A DNA stretch of 64,000 bases from Burkholderia vietnamiensis LMG 10929 (GTDB taxonomy: Bacteria > Pseudomonadota > Gammaproteobacteria > Burkholderiales > Burkholderiaceae). Position 1 is the stretch's first letter. Every line of letters begins with the position of its first letter. Below, one piece after another: positions 24,212-36,931 of this stretch. The stretch covers positions 2,976,001 to 3,040,000 of the forward strand of contig NZ_CP009631.1 in NCBI RefSeq assembly GCF_000959445.1, given 5' to 3'. The translations under genes were made by a program, and so were the position numbers. Under the pieces are notes generated by a model that worked only from the letters and a program-made list of their open reading frames with translations, searched no databases and had not been told where the DNA came from.

Positions 24212-25744
24212 ATGTCACTCACCGCACACCTGCCCCGCACAGCGCTGCTCGACAAGCTGTGGGCCCGGATGAACGAACGCGGCGACTTCCCGCTGCTGTC
24301 GGAATCGCTGCGCACGACGATGGCCGCGATGAAGAACGACGAGCTCGACTTCACCGCGCTCGTGCGCGTCGTGCTGTCCGATTTCGCGCTCACGCAGAAA
24401 GTGCTGCGGCTCGCGAATTCCGCCATGTACATGGCCTTCGGCGGCAACATCACGACCGTCACCCGAGCGCTGATGGTGCTCGGCATGGACACCGTCGGCC
24501 ATCTGGTCGTCGGGCTGAAGCTGGTCGACCATTTCCACCAGAGCACGCCGCGTCGCATCGACGCGAAGCTCGAGCTGAACCGCGCGCTGCTGTCCGGCTG
24601 CGTCGCGCGCAAGCTGACCGAGCATGCGGAACTGCGCGGCGGCGAGGAAGCCGTCGTCTGCACGCTGATGCGCCAGGTCGGCAAGCTGCTGGTGGTCTGC
24701 TATCTCGACAGCGAATGGGACCGGATTCGGCGCCGCGCGGCCGAGCTGGACGGTGACGACGAGCGCGCCTGCGTCGACGTGCTGGGCGTCAGCTTCGAAG
24801 CGATCGGCCTCGAGGCGGCGGCCAGCTGGCGGCTGCCCGACGTGATCCGCGCCGGGATGGCCAATGGCGACGACGACGTCGAGCCCGACGAGATGGACGA
24901 CGACGCCGACGACCTCGACGACGAGCGCCGGTTCGCGCCGGACACGCGCGCCGACGAAGGCGAGGAGCGCGTGCGCTGGCTGCGCGCGGTGAGCCGCTGC
25001 TCGACCGACGTCGCCAGCGCGCTCACCACGCCCGCCGGCCCGCAGCGCGACGCGCACATCGCCGCGCTCGCGCAGCGCTACGGCGCGGCGCTCGACATCG
25101 AAGCCGACGCGCTGGTCGAAATCGCCGACCGGCTCGCACGCGAGGAAGCGAGCGACACCGTGATGCGCGAGATCGTCGAGCTGCGCGCGAATGCCGACGC
25201 GATCGCCCGCGCGCAAGGCCAGCCCAAGGCATGCATCGAAGCCGGCCTCGCGGACCTGCGCGCGCTGCCGTCCGAACACGTGCTCACGCCGGTGCTCGCG
25301 CTCGCGTCGGAAAGCCTGCTCGCGGGCCTCGCGTTCACGCGCACGGTGATGTTCGTGCGCCGCGACGACGGCATCTTCGCCGCGCGCCTCGGCTTCGGCC
25401 CGGGCGTCGACGCAGCGCTCGACCGGCTGCAGTTCACCGAGCGCTTCGAGCCCGACGTCTTCCATCTGGCGATCACGAACTCGGTCGGCATCTTCATCGA
25501 ACAGGCGCAGGACCCGAAGATGGCGAAGCGCCTGCCCGCGTGGTACGTCGACGCGCTGCCCGATGCGCGCGCCTTCGTGCTGCTGCCGGTGCGCATCGGC
25601 ACGACGAGCGTCGCGCTGCTGTACGGCGACTGGGCCGGCGCGCAGACCGCGCGCAAGATCACGCAGCAGGAGATGAGCGTGCTCAACGAACTCGCGCGCG
25701 AGCTCGCGCGGTTCTTTCCCACGCAGCCCACACCGGCGACGTGA
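24212..25744 (+). CDS. HDOD-domain signalling protein with C-terminal GAF-like region
   Basis: The 510-residue protein has an HDOD domain at about residues 15-215 (FPLLSESLRTTMAAM, LRLANSAMYMAFGG, ALMVLGMDTVGHLVVGL) and a C-terminal region (about 350-500) that looks GAF-like (GLAFTRTVMFVRRDDG, VLLPVRIGTTSVALLYGDW). HDOD domains resemble HD hydrolases but usually lack the catalytic residues, acting as scaffolds in two-component and c-di-GMP networks. Between the domains is an extremely acidic linker (about residues 223-255: DDDVEPDEMDDDADDLDD). It follows the PAS-GGDEF-EAL gene after a 29-base gap, so a shared pathway is likely. The start is the first ATG after the upstream stop. Confidence 0.88.
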   Translation: MSLTAHLPRTALLDKLWARMNERGDFPLLSESLRTTMAAMKNDELDFTALVRVVLSDFALTQKVLRLANSAMYMAFGGNITTVTRALMVLGMDTVGHLVVGLKLVDHFHQSTPRRIDAKLELNRALLSGCVARKLTEHAELRGGEEAVVCTLMRQVGKLLVVCYLDSEWDRIRRRAAELDGDDERACVDVLGVSFEAIGLEAAASWRLPDVIRAGMANGDDDVEPDEMDDDADDLDDERRFAPDTRADEGEERVRWLRAVSRCSTDVASALTTPAGPQRDAHIAALAQRYGAALDIEADALVEIADRLAREEASDTVMREIVELRANADAIARAQGQPKACIEAGLADLRALPSEHVLTPVLALASESLLAGLAFTRTVMFVRRDDGIFAARLGFGPGVDAALDRLQFTERFEPDVFHLAITNSVGIFIEQAQDPKMAKRLPAWYVDALPDARAFVLLPVRIGTTSVALLYGDWAGAQTARKITQQEMSVLNELARELARFFPTQPTPAT

Positions 25745-25776
25745 CGCGGGCACGGCGCCCGCAACGCGCCGCGCCC

Positions 25777-25805
25777 AAAAGCAAACCGGCCGCGAACGCG
25801 GCCGG
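25777..25805 (-). terminator. Intrinsic-type terminator after the amino-acid-binding protein gene
   Basis: CCGGCCGC and its complement pair around a 4-base loop, followed on the minus strand by TTTGCTTTT. It is 26 bases past the stop codon at 25832, which marks the end of the arginine gene block. Confidence 0.7.
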
Positions 25806-25831
25806 CTGCATCGTGCGACGGATCGAAACGC

Positions 25832-26626
25832 TTACTTGAGCGTCACCGGCACGCTGAAGTATTTCTTCGCGAGCGTGTCGATCGTGCCGTCGGCCTTCAG
25901 CTCCTTGAGCGCCTGATCGAGCGCGGTCTTCAGCGCCGCGTCGTTCTTGCGCAGGCCGAAGCCGACGCCCGAGCCGAGAATCTCGGCATCGCTGACGGTG
26001 CCGCCCGCGAATGCGAAGCCCTGGCCTTGCGGCTTCGACAGGAAGCCCTTCGCGCCCGCTTCCGAATCCTGGAACGTCGCGTCGAGACGGCCCGACTTCA
26101 GGTCGGCGTATGCGAGGTCCTGGGTCTGGTACGGCACGACTTCGACGCCGGCCGGCGCCCACTTCTTCTTCGCGTAGGCTTCCTGGATCGTGCCCTGCAG
26201 CACGCCGACGCGCTTGCCCTTCAGCGCTTGCGGCGTCGGCAGCAGGCCGCTGCCCTGCTTCGCGATCAGCTGGTTCGGGATCGTGTAGATCGGATCGGTG
26301 AACGCGACCGCGTGCTTGCGCTGCTCGGTGATCGTCATGTCCGAGTTGATCGCGTCGAACTTGCGCGCCTGCAGCGCCGGAATCAGCCCGTCGAAGTCGT
26401 TCTCGACCCACACGCACTTGGTTTTCAGCTTCGCGCACACCGCGTTGCCGATGTCGATGTCGAAGCCGGTCAGCTTGCCGTCGGGCGTCTTGTATTCGAA
26501 CGGCGCATACGAGGCCTCGACGCCGAACCGGATCTCCTTCAGATCCGCGGCCATCGCGCTGCCTGCCGCCACGACCGATGCTGCCACGACCGCGTGCGCG
26601 GCCAACTTACGCCAAACCAACTTCAT
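25832..26626 (-). CDS. Basic amino acid ABC transporter, periplasmic binding protein (AotJ/HisJ/ArgT-like)
   Basis: The 264-residue protein has a signal peptide (MKLVWRKLAAHAVVAASVVAAGSAMA) and a family-3 solute-binding fold: IRFGVEASYAPFEYK at the mature N-terminus, GFDIDIGNAVC, and FDGLIPALQARKFDAINSDMTIT. These match lysine/arginine/ornithine/histidine binders. The start at 26626 removes a 15-residue upstream extension. It is the last gene of a co-directional block that also holds the permease pair and ATPase (36.1-38.3 kb), about 9.5 kb away and on the other side of the aru genes. In Pseudomonas, aotJ leads the aot operon instead. A 269-base gap separates it from astE, so it may have its own promoter. 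Confidence 0.9.
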   Translation of the reverse strand: MKLVWRKLAAHAVVAASVVAAGSAMAADLKEIRFGVEASYAPFEYKTPDGKLTGFDIDIGNAVCAKLKTKCVWVENDFDGLIPALQARKFDAINSDMTITEQRKHAVAFTDPIYTIPNQLIAKQGSGLLPTPQALKGKRVGVLQGTIQEAYAKKKWAPAGVEVVPYQTQDLAYADLKSGRLDATFQDSEAGAKGFLSKPQGQGFAFAGGTVSDAEILGSGVGFGLRKNDAALKTALDQALKELKADGTIDTLAKKYFSVPVTLK

Positions 26627-26895
26627 CAGGTGTTCTCCTCGATACTCGAATGTTCCGGAACCACGGCGCATGCATCATGGCAGCGCCGGACCACTACCAC
26701 CATCCCGATGCCGCGCGTTGATGCGGCGCAACAGCCGCAAGGCCGCGATTGTACCAATCCGCGCCGCCCGCGACGGCAAAGCGGCGGCGGCCGCGCGGTG
26801 CTGCCGCCGCCGGCGCGCGTGCGGCGCGCGGCGCCGGCGAACGCGCAAGACGATGTCGCTGTCGCGCAAGCGCGACACGCGGACGCCGCCGTCGG

Positions 26896-27981
26896 TCACA
26901 CGAGCGCGGCGAGCGTGTCGCGCGTCGTGTCGACGACCAGCAGCCCCGCGCGCAAGCCCGGCTTCACCGACGGATTCGGAAACACGAGGCGCTCCTCGTC
27001 GTGCCTGACCGTGTAGCGGTAATCGCCGTCCTGCGCGAGCACGGTGCCGCGCGCGAACGCGGTGAAGTTCGCGACGTCGGGCGCGACGAACAGCTCGAGC
27101 GCGTCGCTGCGCTTCGTGATCTGGTCGATCACGGTGAACACGCGCGGCAGCGGCGCGTCGCCGCGGGCAGCGCCGGCGTCACCCTTGTCACCCACATCGC
27201 CGGCCGCGCGCGACACGAGCTGGCGTACCGCGCGGTCGGCCGCCGCGAAGCGCGACAGGTCGTTCTGCCCGAACGGGCGCACCTTGCCGAGCTCGAGCGT
27301 GCATGCGAGCGCGCCGCATTGCTCGGCCGTGAAATGCGAATACGTATTGCCCTTCGCGGTATGCAGCAGCACGGCCGCGATGCGCGCGTCGCCGAGCCAT
27401 TCGATCATCGCGCGGGTCGGCGGCGTGCCGGTGTGCGGCAGCAGCGCGAACTGCTCGAACACCGATGCGCGGATCGCCGTATGCATGTCGATGTGCCAGC
27501 GCGTGCCGCCGGCCGGCGCGGCCGCGAAGAACGCGGCGGCCGCCGCTTCGAGCTGCTGCGCACGCGGCGCCTCGCGGCTCGCCGGCAGTTGTGCGTGACG
27601 GCCGCCGAACAGGCGGTTCAGGTCGTCGTCGAGATAGCGCTTGCCCGCGCGCATCGCCGGCACGTTGCCGAGCACGACCAGCAGCCGGCAGCCGAGCGCG
27701 GCCCTGCCCGCCGCGAGATCGCGCACGAGCAGCGACAACAGCTCGATCGGCGCGGTCTCGTCGCCGTGCACACCGGCCGACACGAGCACGCTCGCGCGGG
27801 CCGCCGCGCCGGCCGCGGCCGGCTCGAGCGCGAGCAGGCCGTCGCCGAGCCAGCGCCAGCGCAGCGCGCCGCCCGCACACACGCCGTCGCGCTCGGCCGG
27901 CGTGCGGCCCGCGAGCGTGAACGCGAGGAAATCGTCGAGCAGCCCGGCAGCCGCCACGCGCGACTCAGCGCTGGAAGTCAT
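26896..27981 (-). CDS. astE: Succinylglutamate desuccinylase
   Basis: The 361-residue zinc hydrolase catalyses the last step of the arginine succinyltransferase pathway, N-succinylglutamate to glutamate and succinate. Metal-site sequence: H72 and E75 in [14 protein letters not shown] and the later WHIDMHTAI histidine; a conserved [11 protein letters not shown] supplies the catalytic glutamate region. These are hallmarks of the AstE/aspartoacylase family. Length agrees with the usual 320-350 plus a short Ala-rich extension. The ATG overlaps the end of astB by 17 bases, showing translational coupling in the aru operon. Confidence 0.95.
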   Translation of the reverse strand: MTSSAESRVAAAGLLDDFLAFTLAGRTPAERDGVCAGGALRWRWLGDGLLALEPAAAGAAARASVLVSAGVHGDETAPIELLSLLVRDLAAGRAALGCRLLVVLGNVPAMRAGKRYLDDDLNRLFGGRHAQLPASREAPRAQQLEAAAAAFFAAAPAGGTRWHIDMHTAIRASVFEQFALLPHTGTPPTRAMIEWLGDARIAAVLLHTAKGNTYSHFTAEQCGALACTLELGKVRPFGQNDLSRFAAADRAVRQLVSRAAGDVGDKGDAGAARGDAPLPRVFTVIDQITKRSDALELFVAPDVANFTAFARGTVLAQDGDYRYTVRHDEERLVFPNPSVKPGLRAGLLVVDTTRDTLAALV

Positions 27982-29305
27982 ACAGCGAGCCCACCCGCAG
28001 GATCTGCGTGAGTTCGTCGAGCGCCGTGCGCGATTCGTCGAGCAGCGCCGGATCGGCGAGGTCTTCCGGGGCGATACGGTCGCGATAGTGCGTGTCGATC
28101 CACGCGTCGAGCGACGCGAACAGCGTGTCGTTCATCCACACGTTCGACGTGACGGCCGCGCGCTCGGCGTCGGTCAGCACGACGCGCAGGCGCAGGCACG
28201 CCGGGCCGCCGCCGTTCTTCATGCTTTCGCGCAGGTCGAACACCAGCACGTCGCCAATCGGCCCGTTGGCCGCCGCGAGACGATCGAGATAGGCGGCCAC
28301 ATTCGCGTTCTCGCGGCATTCCTGCGGCACGACGAGCACTTGCGAGCCGTCCGCGCGCGACAGCAGCTGGCTGTTGAACAGATACGACGTCACCGCGTCG
28401 TTCACGCTCACGGCCGCGTCGGGCACCTCGATCACGTTCAGCCGCGCGCCGCGCGCGTCGAGCGCGGCCGTCAGCGTGTCGTACACCGCCTGCTTGTTGA
28501 CGAATGCACGCTCGTGCGTGAACAGCGTGTCGCGGTTGCCGACCGAAATCACGTCGTTGTGGAACACGCCCGCATCGATCACGTCCGGGTCCTGCTGCGC
28601 ATAGACGGTCGCCGTTTCGTCGAGACCGTGGCGCTGCGCGACCGCGCGGCTCGCCTCGAACGTCTGCCGCGCCGGAAAGCGCTTCGGCTCCGGCCCGCGG
28701 CGATATTCGGCGCGGCCGTACACGAAGAACTCGACGCCCGGCTTGCCGTATGCCGCGCAAAAGCGCGTATGGTTCGCCGCGCCTTCGTCGCCGAGCGCCG
28801 GCGTGCCCGTCAGCGCGTCGTGCACCACGAAGCGCGCGGGATCGGCGAACAGCGTCGACAGCATGCGGCGCGTCGCCTCGTGTTCGATCGCGCGATGCAG
28901 CTTGCTGCACAGGTTGGCCGGCGTGAAGTGGACGCGGCCGTCGGCGGTGTCGGCCGACGGGCTGACGGTCGCCGCGTTCGCGGTCCACATCGCCGACGCC
29001 GAGCTCGCCGCGGCGAGTAGCTCGGGCGCCTGCTTCGCGGCCTTCGCGATCACGTCGGCGTCCTTGCCGGAGAAGCCGAGCTCGCGCAACAGGCGCAACG
29101 ACGGCCGCTCCTGCGGCGGCAGCACGCCTTGCGCGAAGCCGAGATCGGCGAGCTGCTTCATCTTGCGCAGCCCCTGCTTCGCGGCTGCCTTCGGGTTCGC
29201 GGCCGATTTTTCGTTGTTGAGCGACGCCACGTTGCCGAACGACAGCCCGGCGTAGTTGTGGGTCGGGCCGACGAGTCCGTCGAAATTGGCTTCTTGTGCG
29301 TTCAT
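27965..29305 (-). CDS. astB: N-succinylarginine dihydrolase
   Basis: The 446-residue protein (family standard about 445) begins [20 protein letters not shown], the AstB signature. It converts N-succinylarginine to succinylornithine, CO2 and two ammonia, using a pentein fold. The catalytic cysteine is probably C370 ([11 protein letters not shown]), with a histidine in [14 protein letters not shown]. The start follows AACGAGGGAAC-type Shine-Dalgarno sequence. It lies 14 bases after astD and overlaps astE. Confidence 0.96.
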   Translation of the reverse strand: MNAQEANFDGLVGPTHNYAGLSFGNVASLNNEKSAANPKAAAKQGLRKMKQLADLGFAQGVLPPQERPSLRLLRELGFSGKDADVIAKAAKQAPELLAAASSASAMWTANAATVSPSADTADGRVHFTPANLCSKLHRAIEHEATRRMLSTLFADPARFVVHDALTGTPALGDEGAANHTRFCAAYGKPGVEFFVYGRAEYRRGPEPKRFPARQTFEASRAVAQRHGLDETATVYAQQDPDVIDAGVFHNDVISVGNRDTLFTHERAFVNKQAVYDTLTAALDARGARLNVIEVPDAAVSVNDAVTSYLFNSQLLSRADGSQVLVVPQECRENANVAAYLDRLAAANGPIGDVLVFDLRESMKNGGGPACLRLRVVLTDAERAAVTSNVWMNDTLFASLDAWIDTHYRDRIAPEDLADPALLDESRTALDELTQILRVGSLYDFQR

Positions 29306-29319
29306 CGTCGTTCCCTCGT

Positions 29320-31818
<2,499 letters not shown>

Positions 31819-31822
<4 letters not shown>

Positions 31823-32895
31823 GCTGCGTCTCCCTTCATGTCTTCATCGTCGCGGCGATGCAGCGGCACGCAGCGCACGACATCGCCATCCTTCACACCG
31901 AGCGCCGCGCGCACGTCGGCGGCGAGCGGCGCGTCGGCGCCATGTGCGCCGGCCGCATCGGCCGCTTCGGCGGGCAGATCGGCCAGCACGCAGCGGAACG
32001 CTTCGCCGCTGCCGCTCGACACCATGTACGCGACGTCGCCCTGCTGACGCGAGGCTTCGCGCACGGTGCGCTCGGCGGCGAACTTCACGCAGGCGGTGCG
32101 GTCGACCTGCGCGGTGAGCACCGGGCCCGCGTCGAAGATGTCGACGAAGCGGTCGGGTTCGAAGCCTTCCTCGAGGTGGATGTCGTACGCGAGCAGCGCC
32201 GATTCGTTCGGCTCGCCGAGTACGCGCTGCGCGGCTTCGGGCAGCAGCGGCACGTACAGCGGATAGGCCGGCATCACTTCGGCGATGAAGGTGCGGCTGC
32301 GGCCGCCCGATGCGATGTCGACGTCGGTGAAGTCGCGGCCGAAGAACTTGCGGCCCACCGCTTCCCAGAACGGCGATGCGCCCGTCGCGTCGCTCACGCC
32401 GAGCAGCAGCGTGAACACTTCGGGCGTGAAGCGGCGGCGGTTCGCGGCGATGTACATCATCCGCGCGCGCGAGATCAGGTGCGCGGCCGCGTCGCCGCGC
32501 AGCGACGGATCGACGTAGAAGCCGGCGAGCCGGCTCTTGCCGGTGAGCTCGTGCGACATCGTGAGCGCATGGATCTTGCGGTTCACGTGCAGCTCGCGCG
32601 ACGCATGGATCAACGCGTCGTTGCGGAACGCGTAGAACGGTTCCGAGTAGCCGGCCGCGGCGACGATGCTCGCCGTGCCGAGCAGCTTGCCCGTCGACGC
32701 ATCTTCGAGCACGAACAGGTAGAACTCTTCGCCGGCGAAGTCGACGTCCGCGCGAAACGAGTCTTCGGAGAGCGCCACGCGCGCTTCGAGCGCTGCGCGG
32801 TCGTGCGGCAGCGAGTGCAGGACCGGCTGCGCGGTGCGCGCCATCTGCGCGAGCGCATCGAGATCCGTGAGTTTGCCGGGGCGGACAAATAGCAT
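31819..32895 (-). CDS. aruF: Arginine/ornithine N-succinyltransferase, alpha subunit
   Basis: The 358-residue AstA-fold paralogue begins MLFVRPGKLTDLDALAQMA and shares the FVDIFDAGPVL block with the next gene. It is more divergent than the beta subunit, with an Ala-rich stretch near the C-terminus (AEAADAAGAHGADAPLA), which fits AruF, the subunit that in Pseudomonas is needed for activity of the complex. It lies 30 bases after aruC and overlaps the beta-subunit gene by 4 bases. Confidence 0.94.
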
Positions 32896-32925
32896 CGTCG
32901 TTCCTGTCTGCGGTGGGTGCGCCGC

Positions 32926-34158
32926 TCAGCGCGCGGTGGCTTCGTGGGCCGCGAGCACCTGCTCGACCGCCTTTTCGAAGCGCTTCACGCCTTCGTCGAG
33001 CAGGTCGAACGGGATCACCAGCGACGGCACGAAGCGCAGCACGTTCGGGCCGGCGATCAGCATGATCAGGCCGTTGTCGGCGGCCGCGTTGACGAAGTCC
33101 TTCGCGCGACCGTCGAACGCCGCGGTCAGTTCCGCGCCGACCAGCAGGCCCTTGCCGCGGATGTCCTTGAAGATGCCGAAGCGTGCGTTGATGCGTTCCA
33201 GCGCGCCTTTCAGGCGCACGCTGCGTTCGCGCACGCCTTCGAGCAGCGCGGGCTCGGCGATCAGTTCGACGACCTTGTCGGCGATGGCCGACGCGAGCGG
33301 GTTGCCGCCGTAGGTGGTGCCGTGGACGCCGACCTTGAAGTGCGCGGCGAGTTCGTTGGTCGTCAGCATGGCGCCGATCGGGAAGCCGTTGCCGAGTGCT
33401 TTGGCGGTGGTGAGGATGTCGGGCGTGACGCCCGTATCCATGTACGCGTAGAAATGGCCGGTGCGGCCGACGCCCGTTTGCACTTCGTCGAAGATCAGCA
33501 GTGCGTCGTTCGCATCGCATGCGTCGCGCAGGGCTTTCAGGAAGGCCGGATCGGCCGGGATCACGCCGCCTTCGCCCTGCACCGGCTCGACGATCACCGC
33601 GCAGGTTTGCGGGCCGATCGCGGCCTTGGCGGCTTCGATGTCGTTGAACGGCAGGTGTTTGATGCCGGCCGGGACGGGGCCGAAGCCTTCGGAGTATTTC
33701 GGCTGGCCGCCGACGCTGACCGTGAATAGCGTGCGGCCGTGGAACGACTGGACGAACGAGACGATTTCATATTTGTCGGCGCCGTGGCGATCGAATGCGA
33801 CGCGGCGGGCGAGCTTGAGGGCGGCTTCGTTCGCTTCGGCGCCCGAGTTCGCGAAGAATGCGCGGTCGGCGAAGGTCAGCGATTCGAGGCGTTTCGCGAG
33901 GCGCAGGACCGGTTCGTTCGTGTAGCCGTTGCCGATGTGCCAGAGCTTGCGGCCCTGTTCGTCGAGCACCTTCAGCAGTTCCGGATGGCCGTGGCCTAGC
34001 GACGTGACCGCGATGCCGCATGCGAAATCCACGTACTCGCGGCCGGCCGTGTCCCACACGCGCGAGCCCTCTGCACGGTCCGGCACGAACGGCGCGGGGG
34101 AGAATACCGGCACCATCACTTCGTCGAATGTCTGGCGGGTCACGGTCGAGGTCGTCAT
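32926..34158 (-). CDS. aruC: Succinylornithine / acetylornithine aminotransferase (class III, PLP)
   Basis: The 410-residue class-III aminotransferase has the expected motifs: [18 protein letters not shown], the [11 protein letters not shown] aspartate that holds the PLP ring, and K253 in [13 protein letters not shown], the Schiff-base lysine. In the aru/ast pathway it moves the delta-amino group of succinylornithine to 2-oxoglutarate. The start at 34158 ([14 protein letters not shown]) was chosen over an upstream ATG because a purine-rich GGAACGACC leader precedes it. It is the first gene of the six-gene aru operon; the preceding 890 bases contain no gene but a large inverted repeat. Confidence 0.94.
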   Translation of the reverse strand: MTTSTVTRQTFDEVMVPVFSPAPFVPDRAEGSRVWDTAGREYVDFACGIAVTSLGHGHPELLKVLDEQGRKLWHIGNGYTNEPVLRLAKRLESLTFADRAFFANSGAEANEAALKLARRVAFDRHGADKYEIVSFVQSFHGRTLFTVSVGGQPKYSEGFGPVPAGIKHLPFNDIEAAKAAIGPQTCAVIVEPVQGEGGVIPADPAFLKALRDACDANDALLIFDEVQTGVGRTGHFYAYMDTGVTPDILTTAKALGNGFPIGAMLTTNELAAHFKVGVHGTTYGGNPLASAIADKVVELIAEPALLEGVRERSVRLKGALERINARFGIFKDIRGKGLLVGAELTAAFDGRAKDFVNAAADNGLIMLIAGPNVLRFVPSLVIPFDLLDEGVKRFEKAVEQVLAAHEATAR

Positions 34159-35048
34159 GGTCGTTCCTTTCGGGTTCGTAAGAGGGTTCAACAGGTTCAA
34201 GTTTAGGTAAGGGCTGCGCAAGCGTCTTGCGGAATTGCGACGGGTTCTATCGGAAGCGGTTTTGTCGGGCTGACTTGCTGGTGGCGCTGGCGTTGGCGTT
34301 GGCGTGAAATACCTGTGATCGTGTCGGTCTATTAGCGTCGCCCCTGCGCGGGGCGGCGGTTACTTTTCTTTGTCTTGCCAAAGAAAAGTAACCAAAAGAA
34401 AGGCGCTCAGATAACGCATGACCTCCCGGTGCCATGGCACCCGGAGTGGCCACCGCCTAAGTGTCCGCGCCAGACAGGAACCCGGAGTGGTTCGAGAAAT
34501 AGTTCTGACATCACTCACCACACCACAGAGCGGTATACCGCCCGCCAGCTCCATCCTCGCTGCGCTCGGCTGCAAGGTACTTCAACCGCAAAATCTGCGC
34601 CACGTGCGCGAGCTGGCCATGAAATAAGTGCTCCGGATCAATTAGCCCTTCACGATTACAACCGGACGATTTTCTCCGTGCTGGCGCGATGGGGAACCAT
34701 TGCGGATACACGGATCGCTCACCTTGAAACCGGGGAGTTGCCCGTCGTCCGAGCGAAGCGAGGACGGAGCTAGCGGGCGGTATACCGCTCTGTGGTGTGG
34801 TGAGTGATGTCAGAACTATTTCTCGAACCACTCCGGCTTCGTTACTGGCGCGGACACTTAGGCGGTGGCCACTCCGGTGACCATGGCACCGGGAGGTCAC
34901 GCGTTATCTGAGCGCCTTTCTTTTGGTTACTTTTCTTTGGCAAGACAAAGAAAAGTAACCGCCGCCCCGCGCAGGGGCGACGCTAATAGACCGACACGAT
35001 CACAGGTATTTCACGCCAACGCCAAGTCGCACGACAAAACCGCGCTAG
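34159..35048. other. Intergenic region between the regulator gene and aruC
   Basis: This 890-base gap has no credible gene. Most of it is the inverted repeat described at 34256-35043. Short frames inside both arms read the same repeat sequence on opposite strands. The aru promoter must lie in the roughly 100 bases next to aruC or inside the repeat; I could not identify it. Confidence 0.6.
34256..35043. repeat. Large near-perfect inverted repeat (788 bp) with 179-base centre
   Basis: The core arms are 34293-34569 and 34749-35025, both exactly 277 bases and differing at only about a dozen positions. The repeat extends outward to GCGGTTTTGTCG (34256-34267) and its complement (35032-35043); the left arm carries about 19 extra bases of GGCGTT-like repeats. 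Each arm holds its own 15-bp perfect hairpin (GGTTACTTTTCTTTG, at 34358-34393 and 34925-34960) and a CCCCTGCGCGGGG stem. The right end lies five bases from the stop codon of the regulator gene. No transposase or target duplication is seen. Confidence 0.92.
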
Positions 35049-36089
35049 CTAATCCCCATGACGCTCGACCAACGCCCCAGCCCGCGGCTCACTCCCACCC
35101 CCGGTCTGCTTCTCGAGCCACGCCCGCCGATCCTCCCGCGGCGTCACCCCAAACCGCTCGCGATAAGCATTGGAAAAATGCGCAGCAGAAGAAAACCCAC
35201 AGGCGAGACTGACCTGCACGACCGACTTGCTGGTCCGCTGCAACTGCGTACGCGCCTTGAGCAACCGAAGATTGAGGTAATACTTCGACGGCATCGCCCC
35301 AAGATACTGCCGAAACAACCGCTCGAGCTGCCGCCGCGACACCCCCACCAACCCGGCAATCTCGTCGGTCGTGAGCGGATCCTCGATATTGGCCTCCATC
35401 AGCAACAACGCATCGTTGAGCCGCGGATGCCGCTCGCCGGGCGCAGTAACGAACGGAATCCGCTGCCGCTCCTCGCCGCTGCGCAGCGTGCCGGCGCCCA
35501 GCGCATCGGCAATCCGCTCCGCCAGATCGGCCCCATGCTCACGGCCGATCATCGCCAGCATGAAATCGACCGTCGCCTGCCCGCCCGCACAGGTCGCCCG
35601 ATCACGATCGATCTCGAAGATCTGCTGCGTGACGATCGAACGCTCGAACTGCTCGGCAAACTGCTGATACGTCTCCCAGTTCACACTCACGCGATACCCG
35701 GACAACTGCCCCGCCATCGCCAGCCACCACACGCCGTGGTGAATCCCGCTGACGACCGGCGTACGCTGCCCGACCCGCGCCAGGCTCGCGAGAAACAACC
35801 GATAGTCGGCGAACTGCTGAAACCGCTCCGACACGACGATCAACCAGTCACACGCAATCGCATCGTTGAACGCCGCATCGGCATGCCAGTGCGCACCGCC
35901 GGCGAGCGGCACCGGCCGCCCGTCCCACGAACACACCTGCCACCGATACAACAGCCGCCCGTCGATCTCGTTCGCGAGATTCAACGCATCGACGATCGGC
36001 CCCACACCCGACATCGACACGGGCGGCAACGCAACGATCGCCACCTGCGTCGTGCGGGTGGCGCCTGCGGGACGAGACACCGGGACCAC
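35049..36089 (-). CDS. argR: AraC/GlxA-family transcriptional regulator, probable ArgR of arginine catabolism
   Basis: The protein is about 346 residues, with an N-terminal DJ-1/PfpI-like domain (about 10-190, VAIVALPPVSMSGVGPIVDALNLANE) and a C-terminal AraC DNA-binding domain with two helix-turn-helix motifs (TTDEIAGLVGVSRRQLERLF and VVQVSLACGFSSAAHFSNAYRERFG). No ATG fits; GTG at 36089 or at 36080 is the likely start. It follows hisP by 20 bases on the same strand and precedes aruC. In Pseudomonas aeruginosa, argR is the last gene of aotJQMOP-argR and activates both aot and aru. The position here argues for the same role; the symbol rests on that context. The ligand-binding histidine/cysteine of the DJ-1 part is not obvious. 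Confidence 0.85.
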   Translation of the reverse strand: MVPVSRPAGATRTTQVAIVALPPVSMSGVGPIVDALNLANEIDGRLLYRWQVCSWDGRPVPLAGGAHWHADAAFNDAIACDWLIVVSERFQQFADYRLFLASLARVGQRTPVVSGIHHGVWWLAMAGQLSGYRVSVNWETYQQFAEQFERSIVTQQIFEIDRDRATCAGGQATVDFMLAMIGREHGADLAERIADALGAGTLRSGEERQRIPFVTAPGERHPRLNDALLLMEANIEDPLTTDEIAGLVGVSRRQLERLFRQYLGAMPSKYYLNLRLLKARTQLQRTSKSVVQVSLACGFSSAAHFSNAYRERFGVTPREDRRAWLEKQTGGGSEPRAGALVERHGD

Positions 36090-36109
36090 GATGAAAACCG
36101 CCCGTCGCG

Positions 36110-36910
36110 TTACTTGAGACTGCCCGACAGGAACTGCTTCAGACGCTCGCTCTGCGGACGCACCAGCACTTCCTTCGGATCGCCCTGCTCCTCGGTCCGC
36201 CCCTGATGCAGGAACATCACGTGGTTCGACACGTTGCGCGCAAAACCCATCTCGTGCGTGACGACGATCATCGTGCGCCCCTCCTCGGCGAGCTTCTGCA
36301 TCACCTTCAGCACCTCGCCGACGAGCTCCGGATCGAGCGCCGAAGTCGGCTCGTCGAACAGCATCACGTCCGGATGCATCGCGAGCGCCCGCGCGATCGC
36401 GACGCGCTGCTGCTGGCCGCCCGACAGATGCGACGGATACTGCTTCTCGACGCGCGGCGGCAGACCAACCTTCTCCAGATACTCGCGCGCACGCTCCTCG
36501 GCCTCTTTCTTCGTGATGCCGAGCACATGCACCGGCGCTTCCATCACGTTCTCGAGCACGTTCATGTGCGCCCACAGATTGAAGTGCTGGAACACCATCG
36601 CCAGCTTCGTGCGGATCCGCTGCAACTGCTTGTGATCGGCAACTTCCAGCGCGCCGGCACGGTCGGTCTTGGTACGCACGGTCTCGCCGTCGACGACGAT
36701 CTGCCCCGCGTTCGGCCGCTCGAGAAAATTGATGCAGCGCAGGAACGTGCTCTTGCCCGAACCGCTCGCGCCGATGATGCTGATGACGTCGCCGGCCTTC
36801 GCGTTCAGCGACACGCCCTTGAGCACCTCGTTATCGCCATAGCGCTTGTGAATGTCGACCGCGGCAAGCTTGACGGAAGCGGACGCGCTCGTTTGAGTGA
36901 TCTCGGCCAA
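36110..36910 (-). CDS. hisP: Basic amino acid ABC transporter ATP-binding protein (AotP/HisP)
   Basis: The 266-residue ABC ATPase has Walker [10 protein letters not shown] (residues 47-55), signature LSGGQQQR (162-169) and Walker B VMLFDEP (182-188), followed by the switch histidine in VVTHEMGFA. It resembles HisP/GlnQ of polar amino acid importers. The start codon is TTG at 36910 with GAGGAG 7 bases upstream. It works with the two permeases encoded just upstream and presumably with the binding protein at 25.8 kb. It is 21 bases downstream of the second permease gene. Confidence 0.94.
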   Translation of the reverse strand: MAEITQTSASASVKLAAVDIHKRYGDNEVLKGVSLNAKAGDVISIIGASGSGKSTFLRCINFLERPNAGQIVVDGETVRTKTDRAGALEVADHKQLQRIRTKLAMVFQHFNLWAHMNVLENVMEAPVHVLGITKKEAEERAREYLEKVGLPPRVEKQYPSHLSGGQQQRVAIARALAMHPDVMLFDEPTSALDPELVGEVLKVMQKLAEEGRTMIVVTHEMGFARNVSNHVMFLHQGRTEEQGDPKEVLVRPQSERLKQFLSGSLK

Positions 36911-36931
36911 CTGGCTCTCCTCGAAGTGAAA

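Noticed and set aside
34360..34900. Short frames inside both arms of the large inverted repeat, as possible genes or transposase remnants
   Set aside because: The same peptide appears on both strands because the arms are inverted copies. It resembles no transposase, and the frames have no clear ribosome-binding site.
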